Positions 26,930 through 36,923 of a stretch of DNA of 64,000 nt are shown here, piece by piece (positions within the stretch are counted from its first letter, which is position 1; each line of letters starts with the position of its first letter). Origin of the DNA: Neosynechococcus sphagnicola sy1 (GTDB taxonomy: Bacteria; Cyanobacteriota; Cyanobacteriia; Neosynechococcales; Neosynechococcaceae); the NCBI RefSeq assembly GCF_000775285.1, contig NZ_JJML01000041.1, positions 1 through 64,000 of the forward strand. Direction: 5' to 3'. The notes beneath the pieces are model-generated. The model was given only the letters and a program-made list of their open reading frames with translations, made no database searches and was not told the origin of the DNA. The position numbers were made by a program, and so were the translations under genes.

Positions 26930-28707
26930 TATCAATTGCTTCCACCAGCAACCAATTGCCCGACTGATTGTAGCGCCCCCAGAGACTTAAAGACTGCTGA
27001 TCGGCAAGAGTCTGTAATTGCTGATCGACTTCAGGTCGCAGGGTAACCAAGCTCCAGGGGGGAGATGTCAGTGCCCCCCCGCCTGGAATCGTCAGTGTGT
27101 AATTTTGGAGTGACTGACGCTGAAAAGTGCCCGAAAAGCGTTGAGCTGTGGCTGAGGGGGGAGCGAAAACAAGAGGGGCGGGGCAGTAGCCATCCAGGGG
27201 ATACTGATCGGGATGGGCTAAGTAATAGGACTGCCAAGCGTGCCAGTCTGGGTGATCCGGTGGCAGATTCAACAACGGAACCACCGCTGCCGGAGCGATG
27301 GCATCTTCTAAGAGAGCTGCCTGGATATCTTGAACGGCTAAATCTCTCGGTTGACACCCCTGCTCAATACACAGTGCCGCTGCCATACCTGCCGCTTGAC
27401 CAATTCCCAAGACCACCGGTTGCAGGCGCGTTGCCCCGTTGGCGATGTGGGATACGGAAATATTTTTCTCGCAGACCAGCAAGCCATTTACCGTTCTCGG
27501 CACCAGCGATCGCCAGGGAATTGTAAATGGGGTTCCTGTCCAGCGCCCGCCCCAGCGAATTGACTTCGGTTGCAAGGGAATATCCCCACTGGGATAGTGG
27601 TGATCGTTGGCATAATTCCCAATGGCGATCGCTTCGATCCGACCTTGATCATTGATGGGGAGGGCAGCAACTTGTCCGCCGGGTAGGGGCAGTAGATCCT
27701 GCTCTCGAATCGTGGTCAGTCCTTGAAGGCGGCGGCTTTCGCGATAGTAAGGATGGAGGGCATAGGCTCCACCTCCGGGGGCGTCAGGTACCTGTGGGAA
27801 CGGGGACTCTGCCAGTCCATAGCGTCGTCCCAGTTGAGTTTGAATGAAATGGGCAAAGTGTTGGGTGTGGAGCCAACTCTCTTGGAGAAAGGCGGCTCGC
27901 TCTGACGCGGCCCCGATTAATCGCCCTACGCCTTCCCCATAGTCATTGCCCTGAATCGGCCAGTTAATCATGAAGCGATCGCCGGGGAGGCGACCATAGT
28001 TGAGAAATGACTCGGCCCCATAACCTTCCCAGGCTCTGGTGAACGGTTCTGGGCGATCTCCTAGGGGTGGGGGAATTTCGGGAGCCATGGCTCCCTCACC
28101 ATAGTCCTGCATCACCACAACCCAGGTCGGAGCTTGCACTGGATAGCGTGCAGTCAAGTCGTTGGGGGTGACGGGCGCACTTGGTTCCTCAAAGGTTGAT
28201 TGCAGTTCCCAGCCCCAACGGTGAGGGACTTCCCCCAGGGCCAGCAAATCCCCCAATTCGGTGCCATCGATCACTACTTGGGCATGGATGGTGTAGTTAT
28301 GGCATCTCACCCCCGTAATCTGAGTATCCTGACGCAGCACTTCCAGGGGGATCTGCCCAGCAATCCACTGTAATTGGGGCAACTCTGCTACCCAGTCAGC
28401 AAAGATTGCGGCTCCCACCTGAGGATCATAGGTGAAGAAACTCACCCAGCCATGATCAAGCCCACCGGGTTGCCGCCGCTGCAATTCCTGCACCCAGGCT
28501 CCCCAAATTCCTGTTTGCCAAGCAGCCAGTTCGTTACCATCGGGGGCACTCACCCCAGCAGTTGTCAACATTCCCCCCCAGCCAGGGATACTCACTGACC
28601 AAAACCGTTGGGATGCCGCGCCGAGCTGACTGAATCGCGGCGGCGGTGCCGCCAGTGCCGCCCCCAATCACGAGGACATCGGTTTCAAGAACGGTATGGA
28701 GACTCAT
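26925..28707 (-). CDS. FAD-dependent oxidoreductase (FAD_oxidored type), +1 shift in C7 run
   Basis: The joined protein has about 593 residues. The N-terminal dinucleotide fold VLVIGGGTGGTAAAIQSARRG is followed by EYPWLGGMLTTAGVSAPDGN, typical of FAD-dependent oxidoreductases of the PF12831 kind. The substrate is unknown. Frames join when one base is removed from the C7 run at 28573-28579. ATG 28707 (MSLHTVLETDVLVIGG) is preferred over the upstream ATG 28815. The final codons AGT TAG span the junction with leader repeat B, so the native end was probably changed by cassette insertion. It lies downstream of the secretion-like operon, beginning 136 bp after the GT2 stop. Confidence 0.85.
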
Positions 28708-28842
28708 CTCTAAGGGAGCTAGGGGATTGATGATTTTACTGGTCAGACAGCTGAGAACATTCCTCAGACTGTCAAATGCTGTTTCTGGGATGCTTGCCCG
28801 ACACACCATCGCCAAAAGCCTTGGGCGATAACTGTATCTGGA

Positions 28843-29820
28843 TCACAACACCGTTCTGATTAACAGCTGTTGCCAACCGGGCAAGGCGGTTAAGGTTGCC
28901 AAATCTAAGGTTTGTCCATAGGCGGCTGAATAGTTAGAAAAGCACGTCACCCAGTCCAGCACCGTTTCTGTTCGCAGATAGGGGGTGTAGGTGAGAGATT
29001 TTTCCAGGCATTGAACCATCTCTAACAGATAGCCTGTGAGATAGAGACGCCAGGCAGACCAAACCAAGGTGTTATAACGGCACCGAGGCTCAAGCTGCCG
29101 AATGGCCTCCGGCAGGTCAGACCGCTTAAAAAAGTGATCGCGCACGCTCCAGGCTTCCTCAGTTTGGAGTCGGGTGTTGAGGGAGTCATTCTGCCCATGC
29201 TGTCTGTACCAAACGGTGACCTGCGGTAACCAGGCTGTCTGGCAGCCTAACAAGGCGAGCCGCTGGAGCAGATCAACATCACCAGCTTGCCGAAAGCTGG
29301 TATCAAAACCCTGCGCCTGACGCAGCCAAAATCGTCGAAACAACATCGCACTCAAAAACGCGGGCATCTGCAAAATCCAGGTCGGTAGATCGAGCGTCGG
29401 GGCTTGATGCCAAGGTTCCACATCCCCGAGGTGCTGACCGTCTTGATCAACAATCCGCCAGCCACTATGCACCATGCCAATCTCAGGCTGGCGCTCCATA
29501 CAGTCAACTTGCAATGCCAATTTTTCGTTGAGGCAAACATCATCCTGATCGAGAAAAGCAATGAACTCTCCCCGCGCCATCTCTAGGCCGCGATTGCGAG
29601 CACTGCCAACCCCCTGATTCTTTTGGTACACATACTGAATGCAATGCTGGTAGGGCTTTAAAACCTGGGGGGTGCAATCTTGGGAACCGTCATCGATGAC
29701 AATAATTTCGGCGTGAGAGTAGGTTTGATTTAAGACACTCTCAATGGCTTGGGTAATGTAGCGATCGCCATTATAAGCTGGGATGATGACGCTAACTAAG
29801 GGAACTTCAGTGACCGACAC
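28843..29820 (-). CDS. Family 2 glycosyltransferase
   Basis: The 325-residue protein begins with VSVIIPAYNGDRYITQAIES and has IIVIDDGSQDCTPQ and the metal-binding FLDQDDVCLNEKLA near 90-105, which define a GT-A fold inverting transferase. A second acidic motif, DTSFRQAGDVDLLQRL, would hold the catalytic base region. It has no membrane helix. It follows the HlyD-type gene by 15 bp and belongs to the same minus-strand run as the ABC exporter. Donor and acceptor are unknown. Modification of an exported product or an envelope glycan is an inference. Confidence 0.9.
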   Translation of the reverse strand: MSVTEVPLVSVIIPAYNGDRYITQAIESVLNQTYSHAEIIVIDDGSQDCTPQVLKPYQHCIQYVYQKNQGVGSARNRGLEMARGEFIAFLDQDDVCLNEKLALQVDCMERQPEIGMVHSGWRIVDQDGQHLGDVEPWHQAPTLDLPTWILQMPAFLSAMLFRRFWLRQAQGFDTSFRQAGDVDLLQRLALLGCQTAWLPQVTVWYRQHGQNDSLNTRLQTEEAWSVRDHFFKRSDLPEAIRQLEPRCRYNTLVWSAWRLYLTGYLLEMVQCLEKSLTYTPYLRTETVLDWVTCFSNYSAAYGQTLDLATLTALPGWQQLLIRTVL

Positions 29821-29835
29821 GATAGGGCTACTGCC

Positions 29836-31421
29836 TCACCTCAGATGCTCCAGACCTTCAGTATTACGGGTGAATTGATCGATAAAGATACTCATCACCG
29901 TGCGATCGCGGATTTTCAAATTAACGTGCACAGACATGCCAGATTGCAAACTAATCTGGTGACCGGTTTGCGTTTTGAGGAATTGCTGATCTAAGATCAC
30001 TTTCCCTGGGAAGGTATAGGTATTGAGCTGTTTAGCAGGATCCGGCGGCAGGGCATCCGACCCCAGTGAATATAACTGGCCATGAATTTGGCCAAACTCG
30101 GTGAAGGGGAAAGAGTCAATTCTCACATCGGCCTCCATGCCTTCACGAATAAAACCCACGTCACGGTTGGTGATGTAGACCTTAGCGATCAAACTGTTGC
30201 TCGGGACAATTTTGACCACAGGTTCACTGGCGTTGACCACCGTACCTGGCCCCCCCTGGAGATCAAACACAACTCCATCCACAGGCGAGCGAATATCCTG
30301 GTATTGGAGCGTTAGCTGGGCTTGACTCAATTGCGCATCAATACTTGAGATTTGTTTTTTATTGTCAACAATAGCTTTCGAGAGCTGGCTGTCAATTTGG
30401 GCAATGGTTTTTTTCATTATTAGCAATTTGGGTGAGGGAGTCTTTTCTGGAGACATCTTGGGTGTTTTGTAGCTGATCTCGCGCCTGACCGATGGCCGCC
30501 TGGATGCGACCTTGCTCTTGGGTGAGCTGCTCCACCTCCCCTCGATTCGTGCGGACGGTCTGCAACTGATTCAGATATTGCAATCGGGAAATTACCCCCC
30601 TCCGTCACCAAGCTTTCCAAGTCCTTGAGAATTCCCTGGTTAACCTTGAGCACATCCCGTGATCGAGACAACTGTGCCTGATTGGCACTCAATTGCTTCT
30701 CTAGCTGGGCAACCTGCGCCTGAGCTGCTGAGCGCCGGGAGTTGAGTTCTTCTTGACTCGATTGCAGACGTTCTCGTTGGTCGGAATTGAGGCTCCCAGA
30801 CCCATTGTCCCTTAACAGGGTTCGATAATAGAGATTTTCAGCCACCAGAGTGTTACGGCTTCTGGCGAGATCCGCCAGTTCTGGCTTTAGTTTCAGCTGA
30901 GCAATTGTCTGCTCACTGAGATTCATGGGGGTGGAGCTTTGAATCAGCGCTTGGTAAAAATTATTTTCCTGGATCACTGCCGTTCGCACTTGTTGCAGGG
31001 ACTTCACCTGCGCCGCTGCGGAAGTCGCCTCTAAACTGAACAGCAGATCACCCTGTTTGACGGTTTGCCCATCTTCGACATTAACAGTCTTGATCACCCC
31101 AGGAACTGGCACCTGAACTTCCTTCACAGATCCATGGGGTTCCAGGGCACCGGTGGCTTGTACGGATTGATCAATTTTGGCATTAAATGCCCAGACGAGA
31201 CCGGTGGTGACGCAACCCAATATTGCCCAGAGAATGGCACGAGACCAATAACCGGGTTGTTCCAAGACCACTGACTTGTCAAAACGGGGTTGATAGGATT
31301 TAAGCAGCGGTAACGTGAGCTTCGGGGGTAAAGTCATCACGGGCGGTTTATCTGCCAATGACTTGCCATTCTGAGGCTTGCGACCGTTCTGGGGCTTTTT
31401 GGATCCATTTTGATGATTCAC
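29836..31421 (-). CDS. HlyD-type membrane fusion protein, two +1 shifts
   Basis: The joined protein has about 527 residues: a cytoplasmic N-terminus, one membrane helix (~63-83), a lipoyl-like half (VPGVIKTVNVEDGQTVKQGD), a long coiled-coil hairpin (~150-390), and a beta domain (VVNASEPVVKIVPSNSLIAK). It links an inner-membrane ABC exporter to an outer-membrane channel in type 1 secretion. Two shifts break it: C6 at 30595-30600 and T7 at 30408-30414. Removing one base at each gives EGVISRLQYLNQ and NNEKTIAQIDSQL, and the length becomes a whole number of codons. It lies 28 bp after the ABC gene. Confidence 0.9.
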
Positions 31422-31449
31422 GGTGTCAGACTCCTGGCAATAGGTTGAC

Positions 31450-34416
31450 TTAGATCTCAGACTCTTGTTGCTGATACAGACAGTAGTAAAGACCTCTGAG
31501 GCTCATGAGTTCATGGTGGGTTCCCTGCTCGACTACGGAACCCTGATCCATCATTAAGATAATATCGGCACTCTTAATGGATGGCAGGCGGTGGGTGATA
31601 AAGAAAACGGTACGATCCTTAAAGGCCACCTTGAGGTTTTCACAGACTTGGTGCTCGGCATTATAATCTAAGGCGCTGGTGGCTTCATCCAGAATTAAGA
31701 GGCTAGGATTTTGGAGAACCGTACGGGCGATCGCTACCCTTTGTCGCTGTCCCCCAGAAAGCGCTGCTCCCCGCTCACCCACATTTGAGTTATAGCCAAT
31801 GGGCAGGTTCATAATAAAATCATGGGCATAGGCAATCCTTGCAGCCTCAACGATTTGCTCCGGTGTTGCATCGGGATTGGTCAAGGCAATGTTTTGCTGT
31901 ACCGTTCCATCAAACAGTAGGGTATCTTGCAGCACCACCCCAATCTGAGCTCGCAGGGAGTGGAGTTCGACCTTACCAATATCATATTTATCAATAACAA
32001 TTCGACCTGCTTCTAAGTCATAAAGGCGGGTTAACAGCTTCACGAGGGTACTTTTGCCAGAACCACTCTGTCCTGCAACCCCGACAAAAGCACCGTGGGG
32101 GATATTAATACTGACGTTGTTGATTTGCCAAGACCCTTGGGGCTTGAAGCGGAAAAAGACATTTTCGTACCGCACCGAGCCCTTGATCTGGGGCATAGGA
32201 ATATTGTCCCTGCCGGTGGTCTCGACTTCCTGAGGGGTATCAATAATATCGCTGAGGCGATCCAAGGAGATTGAGACTTCTTGAAAGTTCTGCCACAACT
32301 GCATCAGACGGATCAGTGGCCCTGTAGCATAACTATCAATAATCCGGAAGGCAATCAGCTGGCCCACGGTGAGTTGATTGTTCACCACAAGATACGCACC
32401 CACCCAGATCAGCAGGATGTTCGACAATTTATTGAAAAAAGTACCGAGGGAATTAGCGGTGGTGGAGGTCATCACGGTCTTAAAGCCAGCACTCACATAG
32501 CGGGCATAACGGTCCTGCCACTGCCAGCGAGCATTCAACTCAATGTTTTGGGCTTTCACAGTCTGAATGCCGGAGACAACCTCAACCAGATAGGCCTGGG
32601 TCTCCCCGGCGCGGGCTGCTTTAGCCCGCAGTTGCTGACGCCTCAGCGGGGAGGCAATCGCCGTGAGAATGCCAAACAAGGGCACCACCGAAAGAGCAAT
32701 CAGGGTCATGGGGACGTTGTAGATAAACATCACAACGATATAAATGACCGAGAAGACTGAATCTAGAACCGCCGTGAGGGCAGTGCCCGTGAGGAACTGG
32801 CGAATGGTTTCGAGTTCATTCAGGCGGCTGGCGATATCCCCCACAGGGCGCTTTTCAAAGTAGCTCAAGGGCAGACGCAGTAGATGGTCGATCACCTCCG
32901 TGCCCAAGTTCATGTCAATCCGGTTCGCCGTGTCCACAAACAGGTAAGTCCGAAGGCTACTGAGAATCCCTTCAAAAATAGCCATTACAAGCATTAGAAC
33001 ACCGAGGACATTAAGGGAATCTAGTCCACCAGTATTAATGACCTTATCAATGATGATCTGGAATAGCAGCGGCTGCCCCAAGGCAAAGATTTGCACAAAA
33101 AATGAGGCAATGAACACCTCAATTAACACCCGCGAGTGGCGCTTAACGGAGGGCAGAAACCATTTCAAACTGAACCGCTGCTGTGGGGTTTGTTTGGTGA
33201 GTTTCAGCAGCAGTACCTCTCCTGAATCTCCCCACATTTCAGCAAACAAATTGGGTCTCTGCCGCAGCAGCCCACTTTCTGGACTGGCAAGGACAAATTC
33301 CCGGTCACTGATTTCATAGAGAATGGCAAAGCTATCTTGCCAGCGAATCAGCGCTGGGGTTTCGATGCGACTCATCTGCACCACGGGGATGGTCACCAAT
33401 TGGGAGTGAAGACCCTGGAGTTCGGCGATCGCCCCACAGAGTTGGAGGGAAATATTGCCAGTGCGTTGGGCTTGGTCGGTAATGATGCGCCTCACCGTAT
33501 CACGCTGCAGGCGAAAACCCAGAAATTGGCTGAGCATCTGAAAACAAGCGATCGTCGCATCGACAGGCCCCCTGGCTGAGATCCAGGGGTAATGGGTCTT
33601 CTCTGACTGGGGGATACTATCAGGATCCGCCGCCAGATCTTCATCTGTGGCGTAGGGTACGACTTCACCATGAACCGGGACAGGAGCAGACTCTAAGGCC
33701 GTGGCGGTCAGTTGGCGATCAAATTCCACCTTGGGAAAGCCGACGATCCGAATGCTCTCTGTGCCCTCGGAACTGGGGGGTAGCTGGATGCTAGCATCGA
33801 CGAGACGGTGGCCCACATCCTCAACCGAGGCGACCCCACCACTGATGAACCAGAGATACTCCGGATCTAATGGCTGTAGTAGTTTGCGATCGCTGGGGAG
33901 ATTGCGGACGATCGCTTCTGCTTGGAGGTTGAAGGTGAGGTCTTTGAGATCCGTGGCCCCATCGGCACGGCGTTCCAGTTCTCTGCCCAGGAGATCAAAA
34001 ACTTCCACCCAACCACAGCGACTGCGAAAAGCTTCGACCAGAGCTGGCTCTTGAGCCAGCAGACCACGAAATTCCGCTGCTTTCAGCACCAAGCAGGTGA
34101 CCTCTGTGGAGGCAATCACGGTTTCGCAGGGGAATCCCCGGAGTAAGCTCTCCCAGCCTACAATTTCCCCTGGCTTGAGGATATTGAGGGTTCTGAGCAG
34201 TTGGGTGCGGGGGTCTTGAGCCAGCAGTCGTCCCTGTCCTTCATAGATCAGGGCGATGTGGGGAGGCATGGTTTCCTGGACACAAATCTTCTGTCCAATT
34301 CGATACCGCAAGAGTTGGAGTTTCTGGGCCAGTTTTTCTAATGCGTTTGGAGAGAGCTGGCTAAACGGAGGAACCTGTGCCAGAAACTCTTGGATTGCAC
34401 TCTTGGTGTATTTCAT
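31450..34416 (-). CDS. Type 1 secretion ABC transporter with cNMP-binding and degenerate C39 domains
   Basis: The protein has 988 residues. Residues 1-140 form a cyclic-nucleotide-binding-like domain (PPHIALIYEGQGRLLAQDP). A C39 peptidase-like domain lies at about 285-410, where the usual DCG-AC motif reads DATIAC, so the first (catalytic) Cys is Ala and cleavage is unlikely. Six membrane helices occupy ~430-720. The ATPase has GQSGSGKST (Walker A), LSGGQRQR (signature) and LLILDEATSALD (Walker B). Such C39-like domains bind rather than cut their cargo. With the following HlyD gene it forms a secretion unit, but the outer-membrane partner and cargo are not in the window. Confidence 0.93.
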   Translation of the reverse strand: MKYTKSAIQEFLAQVPPFSQLSPNALEKLAQKLQLLRYRIGQKICVQETMPPHIALIYEGQGRLLAQDPRTQLLRTLNILKPGEIVGWESLLRGFPCETVIASTEVTCLVLKAAEFRGLLAQEPALVEAFRSRCGWVEVFDLLGRELERRADGATDLKDLTFNLQAEAIVRNLPSDRKLLQPLDPEYLWFISGGVASVEDVGHRLVDASIQLPPSSEGTESIRIVGFPKVEFDRQLTATALESAPVPVHGEVVPYATDEDLAADPDSIPQSEKTHYPWISARGPVDATIACFQMLSQFLGFRLQRDTVRRIITDQAQRTGNISLQLCGAIAELQGLHSQLVTIPVVQMSRIETPALIRWQDSFAILYEISDREFVLASPESGLLRQRPNLFAEMWGDSGEVLLLKLTKQTPQQRFSLKWFLPSVKRHSRVLIEVFIASFFVQIFALGQPLLFQIIIDKVINTGGLDSLNVLGVLMLVMAIFEGILSSLRTYLFVDTANRIDMNLGTEVIDHLLRLPLSYFEKRPVGDIASRLNELETIRQFLTGTALTAVLDSVFSVIYIVVMFIYNVPMTLIALSVVPLFGILTAIASPLRRQQLRAKAARAGETQAYLVEVVSGIQTVKAQNIELNARWQWQDRYARYVSAGFKTVMTSTTANSLGTFFNKLSNILLIWVGAYLVVNNQLTVGQLIAFRIIDSYATGPLIRLMQLWQNFQEVSISLDRLSDIIDTPQEVETTGRDNIPMPQIKGSVRYENVFFRFKPQGSWQINNVSINIPHGAFVGVAGQSGSGKSTLVKLLTRLYDLEAGRIVIDKYDIGKVELHSLRAQIGVVLQDTLLFDGTVQQNIALTNPDATPEQIVEAARIAYAHDFIMNLPIGYNSNVGERGAALSGGQRQRVAIARTVLQNPSLLILDEATSALDYNAEHQVCENLKVAFKDRTVFFITHRLPSIKSADIILMMDQGSVVEQGTHHELMSLRGLYYCLYQQQESEI

Positions 34417-34493
34417 TCAATTGCCAACGATGAATGCGGGCAAGCAAAAACCAGGGTTTGAGTAGCCCTCATTATAACTTCCCCGGATTGATG

Positions 34494-35735
34494 TCAATTT
34501 CCCCAAAGAGCGGGGCTAGCCCCCACTGCATCAGGGATCGTTTGCACAAAATCGCACAATGCATGGGCGAGGTGCAGCTTGCTCACCAAGGGAATGGTCG
34601 TCTGCCGTCCCTGGCGATCGAGGAAAACAGCTTGGTTTTGTTCACTCCCAAAGCCACTATCTGGTTGGTCGATGGGGTTGGCCGCGATCGCGTCTAGGTG
34701 TTTTTGCTGCAATTTTGCCAGAGCCGGGGGAATGATCTCGCCGGTTTGAGCTGCAAAGCCCACTAATCGCTGATGGGGTTGTTTATTAATACTCAACTCC
34801 CCCAGAATATCCGGTACCAATTCTAGTTCTAAGGTGGAGGGCAGCGATCGCTTCGGTAATTTCTCAGGGCTGTAATGGCGTGGTTTAACATCGGCAACAG
34901 CAGCGGCCATAATCACCCAGTCCACTGTTGGAAACTGACTCACCATCACCTGGCGCATCTGTGCCGCACTGGTAATCGCGATCGCGGTTATCCCTTGGGG
35001 AGGTTCCCAGGAAATGGGGCCATGAACCAGCGTCACGTTGGCACCTCGGTGTAGCGCTGCCTGTGCTAAGGCTAAACCCATTTTGCCCGTGGCTGGGTTG
35101 CCAATAAACCGCACCGGATCAAAATGTTCGCGGGTGCTGGCAGCACTGATCAACAGATGCTTATTGGCCAGATCTCGCTGTCCCTGGGAGTACAGCAGGG
35201 ATTGGATCTGGGCTAGGATCTTTGTGGGTGTAGCCATCCGTCCGGTGCCGACGCGATCACAGGCCAAAATTCCAGCCTCCGGGTCGGCCCAGTGATAGCG
35301 AAGCTGGGTCTGAAGCCGTTGGTGGTTTTGCTGCACCACTGGTTGTTCCCACATGTCGGTATTCATAGCTGGTGCCAACAGGATCGGACAGGTGGAGGCC
35401 AAAACCGTATTGGTTAAAAGATTATCTGCCAAGCCGTGGGCTAGCTTGGCGAGGGTATTGGCTGTTAAGGGGGCAATGACCAAAAGTTCAGCCCATTCCC
35501 CGAGTTCAATGTGGAGGGGGCGGGGCAGAGGTTGCCAAAAATCGGCATCGGTGAAGGCGGTCTGGCGGGACAGGGTTGCTAAGGTGAGGGGGGTAATAAA
35601 TGCCTCAGCGCCTCGCGTCAGCAGGACACGAACATTGGCACCTAATTTTGCCAGGGTCGAAACTAGGTCGCAGACTTTATAGGCTGCAATTCCTCCCGTG
35701 ATGCCGATGAGCACTCGCCGTCCCTGAATATTCAC
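34494..35735 (-). CDS. coaBC: Phosphopantothenoylcysteine decarboxylase / phosphopantothenate-cysteine ligase
   Basis: The 413-residue bifunctional coenzyme A biosynthesis enzyme joins cysteine to phosphopantothenate and decarboxylates the product. The N-terminal flavoprotein domain has VLIGITGGIAAYK, APLTANTLAKLAHGLADNL and APAMNTDMW. The C-terminal ligase domain has the CTP-site pattern ISAASTREHFDPVRFIGNPA and VIMAAAVADVKP. The start is placed at GTG 35735, which overlaps the stop of the DUF2555 gene (GTGA), rather than at the longer upstream frame. Coupling to that small gene is thus likely. Confidence 0.95.
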   Translation of the reverse strand: MNIQGRRVLIGITGGIAAYKVCDLVSTLAKLGANVRVLLTRGAEAFITPLTLATLSRQTAFTDADFWQPLPRPLHIELGEWAELLVIAPLTANTLAKLAHGLADNLLTNTVLASTCPILLAPAMNTDMWEQPVVQQNHQRLQTQLRYHWADPEAGILACDRVGTGRMATPTKILAQIQSLLYSQGQRDLANKHLLISAASTREHFDPVRFIGNPATGKMGLALAQAALHRGANVTLVHGPISWEPPQGITAIAITSAAQMRQVMVSQFPTVDWVIMAAAVADVKPRHYSPEKLPKRSLPSTLELELVPDILGELSINKQPHQRLVGFAAQTGEIIPPALAKLQQKHLDAIAANPIDQPDSGFGSEQNQAVFLDRQGRQTTIPLVSKLHLAHALCDFVQTIPDAVGASPALWGN

Positions 35736-35944
35736 GCTTCGTCGTAGGCTTCTAAATCCAGCAGATGTAGGTAGGGAGCTGCCAATTCCGGACGCTGGAA
35801 GGCGATCGCCCGCAGGCGGTGCCAATCCTCTAAACCTTCAAAGACGTTGGTGTATTGATCTTGCTCCAAGCGCTTCGCCAACTGTTCAACTTCAGCCACA
35901 TTCAGGGCGGCGATATCCTGACTGGAAATGGGAGTTGCAATCAT
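35732..35944 (-). CDS. DUF2555 cyanobacterial protein
   Basis: The 70-residue protein, MIATPISSQDIAALNVAEVE through LEDWHRLRAIAFQRPELAAP to LLDLEAYDEA, matches the cyanobacteria-restricted DUF2555 family over its whole length. The role is unknown. It is all-helical and acidic. ATG 35944 is preferred because GAGG lies eight bases upstream. ATG 35980 would add twelve residues. Its TGA overlaps the GTG of coaBC. Confidence 0.85.
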   Translation of the reverse strand: MIATPISSQDIAALNVAEVEQLAKRLEQDQYTNVFEGLEDWHRLRAIAFQRPELAAPYLHLLDLEAYDEA

Positions 35945-36169
35945 AACAGCAGCCTCGCTAAAACGTGTCTTTTCAGCCATCTTGGCAAACCAGCAAACCA
36001 GGGAGTCTCTTCCCCTTTGCCTATTGTAGGGGATAGCTTGGGCTGCGTCCGGGATTCATGGGACAATGGGCAAACTGAAGCTGTCTGTCAAGTAGCTATC
36101 CATCGGTAACGGTGCAGATTTAGTTATGAGCGACTCCTTCTTCAAAAACCTGCCTGTTCTCCGCCATTT

Positions 36170-36490
36170 ATGTCCAAGACTTATACCGTTGAAATCCAAC
36201 ACCGAGGCACCTGCCACACCCTCACGGTGCCTGAGGATCAAACCGTTTTAGAAGCTGCGAACCAAGCTGGCTTAGAGCTACCTAGCTCGTGTTGTGCTGG
36301 GGTCTGTACTACCTGTGCGGCTTCGTTGGTAGCAGGAACGGTGGATCAGAGCGATGGAATGGGTATCAGCCCTGAAATCCGAGATCAAGGTTATGCCCTG
36401 CTGTGTGTTTCCTATCCCCGTTCCGATTTAAAAATTGAGACCGAAAAAGAAGAAATTGTCTATCAACTGCAATTTGGCCGCCCTTCCTAG
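36170..36490 (+). CDS. Plant-type [2Fe-2S] ferredoxin
   Basis: The 106-residue electron carrier has the cluster ligands in SCCAGVCTTC (C-x4-C-x2-C) and in ALLCVSYP (fourth Cys). The position before the first loop, LPSSCCAGVC instead of LPYSCRAGAC, and the C-terminal EEIVYQLQFGRPS set it apart from the main photosynthetic PetF, so a specialised partner is likely. It is monocistronic and convergent with the CcmK-like gene. Confidence 0.93.
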   Translation: MSKTYTVEIQHRGTCHTLTVPEDQTVLEAANQAGLELPSSCCAGVCTTCAASLVAGTVDQSDGMGISPEIRDQGYALLCVSYPRSDLKIETEKEEIVYQLQFGRPS

Positions 36491-36505
36491 CGATCACCGC
36501 TGGGA

Positions 36506-36826
36506 CTAAACCCGAAATTCGGCCACGCTATCGGTGTAATCAATCGGCAGTACCCCGACGACATTCTCGTGGGGACGAGCAATGATATGGGAGGAACAAA
36601 AGACGGTTTTTTCCACGTAGCAGGTGCATTTTTTAGCAGCTTCTACCCCCGCAGCGACGGCAATTTTGACTTCAGAAACACTCCCCCGCACAACGGCAGT
36701 ATAGTACCCGCCACTGAGTTTTTCCATGCTCACCAAGGTAACGCGGGCAGCCTTACACATTGCATCTGCTGCAGCCAGGGTCGGGGGGAGCCCCCGTGAT
36801 TCAACCATGCCAACTGCAACTCCCAT
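36506..36826 (-). CDS. CcmK-type carboxysome shell protein (BMC-H), stand-alone
   Basis: The 106-residue protein is one bacterial-microcompartment domain (AVGMVESRGLPPTLAAADAM, RVTLVSMEKLSGGYYTAVVRG, ENVVGVLPIDYTDSVAEF). Six copies form the hexameric tile of the carboxysome facet. The pore loop reads KLSGG where CcmK1/K2 have KIGSG, and the middle helix region contains four closely spaced cysteines (KKCTCYVEKTVFCSS plus Cys at 24), which is unusual. No other ccm gene is nearby, so this is a satellite CcmK. It is closest in feel to CcmK3-6 variants, but the number cannot be assigned. Confidence 0.88.
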   Translation of the reverse strand: MGVAVGMVESRGLPPTLAAADAMCKAARVTLVSMEKLSGGYYTAVVRGSVSEVKIAVAAGVEAAKKCTCYVEKTVFCSSHIIARPHENVVGVLPIDYTDSVAEFRV

Positions 36827-36923
36827 ACATCATCTCCTAGCGGATCGCTAACCCTGAAATCATACAACTAAATTAATGGCACTCCCATCCAGTAAGACGA
36901 TTAATCCCATGGGTGGGGTGGGT

